NCBI GenBank assembly: GCA_963849115.1 | Contig: CAWKGK010000001.1 | Span: 124,001-188,000 of the forward strand | Source: JACDAL01 sp963849115 | GTDB taxonomy: Bacteria; Actinomycetota; CADDZG01; WHSQ01 | Direction of reading: 5' to 3' | Length of the DNA: 64,000 nt | Shown: positions 62,118-64,000 of the stretch, piece after piece | Layout of the letters: every line of letters begins with the position of its first letter | Position numbering within the stretch: position 1 is the stretch's first letter | Position numbers and translations under genes: made by a program | Notes under the pieces: generated by a model | The model's input: the letters and a program-made list of their open reading frames with translations, nothing else | Told to the model about the DNA's origin: nothing | Database searches by the model: none

Positions 62118-62156
62118 CCGGTAGTTAATCGCGCGTTACGCGCGATCCACTACCGG
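62118..62156. promoter_or_regulatory. Two-part hairpin in the aminotransferase leader
   Basis: CCGGTAGT (62118-62125) pairs with ACTACCGG (62149-62156), and inside it ATCGCGCG (62128-62135) pairs with CGCGCGAT (62139-62146) around a TTA loop: 16 pairs with one 2x2 internal loop. It lies 25 bases from the aminotransferase start and 52 from the phosphatase stop. With no T run it looks more like an operator, attenuator or RNA-stability element than a terminator. Confidence 0.55.
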
Positions 62157-62207
62157 ATCCGGTGGTCAGAAGCGCTTTCCGCGCGTTTGGCGACCGAGGG
62201 GATGGGA

Positions 62208-64000
62208 CTACAGCTCCAGGGTGGCGGTGTGCTCGACCGTCTCGTCGCCCTCTCGCCCCAGAAGCCGATGCTCGATCTCCGTTCCCGAAATCGACACAAG
62301 GCCGATGTTGTTCTCGCCGATCAGGACCGAGGAGCTGCGACCGGAAGGCCTGATGTAGTTGCGCTTCTCGGTGAAGTCGGGCTCCTGATCGATGCCGAGC
62401 GCCTCGGCACGAGCCGGCGACAGGAACACGGGAGCATCGGTCGACCACTCGTCGGTGTTGGCCGCACGGGTAAGCGAGCGCCGCTTGACGTCGCCTCCGC
62501 TCATCTTGGGCGGGTGACGCCAGCCGACCCGCTCGTGCTGCTCTCTGACGAGGTGGCCCAGCGCGTAGAGAGCGGTCCGGCTCGCCAGGCCGGAATGCTT
62601 GAGCCCACTCGAAACGAGCTGTGTGATTCGCATCTCGCGGCCGTTGATCGAGAACTCGAAACGCAGGTTCAACCCATAGTGGACGTCTCCCGAGAGGAAA
62701 ACACAGCGGGAGAGACCCATCTCTGAAACCAAGCAATCCATCATCTCTATGAAGCCCTTGAGGTTCGACTGCCATGCCTCGAAGTCGATCTGATAGGGGC
62801 CCACCTTCTTGACGAGGAACTTCTGCCTGCGCTCCTGCAGCTCAAGCCCGCACACCGGGACCGGCGACACCAGGATCACCGGCTCGCCGTCGTTGAGGTT
62901 CAAGGATGTGAGCAGCCGCTTGATCCTTTCGAGCCCGTGGGTGCCGACGAGGTGCGCGGCCCCCTCCGGGCCGTCGAAGGAGCGTTGAGTGCGCGTGTCC
63001 ATGACCAGGGCGGGAGGTGTCGTCGGCGCTAGAAAGCTCCACGAGTCGAACGCCAGCACCTCCCCCTCGAAGGCATCGGCCGACACCTCCTCCTCGCCCG
63101 CAAGGAACCCGGTCACCGTCGTCTTGAAGGAGTCCGAGAACAACGAGGGATCATTGCCCCAACCCTGGAAGGCCCAGAAGGCCGCCAGCGCATTGCTCAC
63201 GGTGCGGCGGCCGGTGGGCGACTCATGCACCGCCGAGCGCCATACCGAGGTGATGTTCCAGTCATCGGTAGTGTCGTGGTCGTCAAAACACATGTAGGTG
63301 GCGAGGTTGGCGAGCACCCTGCGCACCGCCGGCAGGGCGCTACGCGCTCGCTCCAAGTCCTTGACCTCACCCTGGTACTTGCGGCGTTTCATGGCCACGT
63401 CGAGAGCCGAGCCGGTCGATGAAGGCACGGTCTCGGACGCATCCGCAAAGGGCTGGGGCCAGTTGCGTTCGCTCCAGGCCACCACATACATGGCGGCGAA
63501 CTCGCCGAAGCTCATGAGGTGATTGGTGGGCTTCTCCGAAGTGAACTGAGCCTTCTCGCAAGCGAGAGACTTCCGGCCGTAGAGGGGGATGTCGTCGAGA
63601 GACGAGACACCCGGTACCGAGGTCGGTTCGCCGGGTCCGATCAGCTCTCTTGCAAGGTTCCTGAGGTGCGCGGCCATAGGGCCGGCGACATCGTCGGCAT
63701 AGATCTGATCTCCGGTCAGAAACAGCGAGCCGGGCCGCTGGGTGACGTCCAGCGCCCGCCGGCTGAGGATCTCGTCGGCGCCCTGCAGGGCATCCTCGCC
63801 CGAGCCATGCAGCAGCCTGCAAGAGCCGTGGAACATGCGCAGCGTAGGCAGGGCACCTCGTATGAAGAAGGTCGGAAGCTGCAGGCCACCGTACGCGATT
63901 CGGCCCGGGCCCTCGAGGAGGCCGAGCTCTCTGAGGCCGGCGCCGTCGAGCTCGAGGTCGTAGCCCAGGAGCTCATCGAGCGGCAGGTCTCCCTCTGGCG
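62208..64000 (-). CDS. PhoD-like alkaline phosphatase/metallophosphoesterase (5' end outside window)
   Basis: At least 597 residues, open to the right edge, so the N terminus is missing. Metal-binding blocks of the PhoD family are visible: SLFLTGDQIYADDVAG, MCFDDHDTTDDWNITSVW and CVFLSGDVHYGLNLRFE, in the normal order. The sequence before the internal ATG at 63836 (LLGYDLELDGAGLRELGLLE, then LQLPTFFIRGALPTLRMF) is part of the protein, so ATG 63836 is not the start. It hydrolyses phosphomono- or diesters; the sequence here has no visible signal peptide because the start is outside. Confidence 0.85.
   Translation of the reverse strand, partial: PEGDLPLDELLGYDLELDGAGLRELGLLEGPGRIAYGGLQLPTFFIRGALPTLRMFHGSCRLLHGSGEDALQGADEILSRRALDVTQRPGSLFLTGDQIYADDVAGPMAAHLRNLARELIGPGEPTSVPGVSSLDDIPLYGRKSLACEKAQFTSEKPTNHLMSFGEFAAMYVVAWSERNWPQPFADASETVPSSTGSALDVAMKRRKYQGEVKDLERARSALPAVRRVLANLATYMCFDDHDTTDDWNITSVWRSAVHESPTGRRTVSNALAAFWAFQGWGNDPSLFSDSFKTTVTGFLAGEEEVSADAFEGEVLAFDSWSFLAPTTPPALVMDTRTQRSFDGPEGAAHLVGTHGLERIKRLLTSLNLNDGEPVILVSPVPVCGLELQERRQKFLVKKVGPYQIDFEAWQSNLKGFIEMMDCLVSEMGLSRCVFLSGDVHYGLNLRFEFSINGREMRITQLVSSGLKHSGLASRTALYALGHLVREQHERVGWRHPPKMSGGDVKRRSLTRAANTDEWSTDAPVFLSPARAEALGIDQEPDFTEKRNYIRPSGRSSSVLIGENNIGLVSISGTEIEHRLLGREGDETVEHTATLEL

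Overview
The window reads as chromosomal DNA of a GC-rich, Gram-positive-type actinobacterium, probably a deep-branching lineage known mainly from environmental genomes. The grounds are the high-GC wobble positions, frequent GTG/TTG starts, a SUF system with a Rieske protein inside it (sufD-Rieske-sufC-sufS-sufU), a tandem-GNAT protein of MshD type, a BTAD/SARP-type giant regulator, an ECF sigma factor with a YciI partner, and one good leaderless promoter. The assignment is inference; no rRNA is present.

Layout. 0-8.5 kb is an accessory zone: a partial DUF5996 gene, a MarR regulator with a damaged DsbA-like gene, a decapitated integrase fused onto a truncated NADP-oxidoreductase, then an alpha/beta hydrolase, a small membrane-anchored protein and a 1,436-residue BTAD-STAND-WD40 protein, ending at an intact tRNA-Val(UAC). 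A 44-nt copy of the 3' half of a tRNA-Val lies at 2.1 kb in the same orientation, as expected of a tRNA-targeted insertion. 9.5-15.9 kb (minus strand) is a corrinoid salvage operon: cobalamin riboswitch, then btuF-btuC-btuD (uptake), cobO, cobU, cobT, cobS and a CobC-like phosphatase, nearly all translationally coupled. 15.9-21.4 kb holds a BNR-repeat/MoaD-like pair, DUF1801, the YciI/ECF pair and an MFS exporter. 21.7-24.5 kb holds a primary-type sigma-70 factor, an Lrp ligand-domain protein, ThiI and a MoaD-like protein.

24.5-30.1 kb is a sulfur-handling region: rhodanese with its HTH regulator, then sufU, sufS, sufC, Rieske and sufD. sufB is missing here and lies alone at 47.3-48.7 kb. A near-palindrome TTAGG-N4-CCTAA occurs upstream of both sufD and sufB and would tie the two loci into one regulon. 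30.4-39.6 kb contains a GntR regulator and a long minus-strand operon encoding a four-part 2-oxoacid oxidoreductase (gamma, a GltD-like FAD/Fe-S fusion, alpha, beta), three small uncharacterised proteins and a divergent Nramp-like transporter. 40-46 kb has an EamA transporter coupled to a tandem-GNAT protein, a PAS-PAS-GGDEF-EAL protein, and a convergent kaiB-kaiC operon with conserved phosphosites and no kaiA in view. 46-54.8 kb carries a sarcosine-oxidase-like enzyme, sufB, a hotdog thioesterase/PIG-L pair, a response regulator with a diguanylate cyclase, and a regulator-modA-modB-modC molybdate operon. 54.9-64 kb carries an ABC-F protein, a UvrD-like helicase with HRDC domain, a PQQ-type sugar dehydrogenase lipoprotein, a DUF5317 membrane protein, a class III aminotransferase and a PhoD-like phosphatase running off the right edge.

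Three otherwise family-typical genes (DsbA-like, the 2-oxoacid oxidoreductase gamma subunit and the ABC-F protein) are broken by single-base shifts, one in a C6 run. Sequencing or assembly indels must therefore be weighed against real decay.
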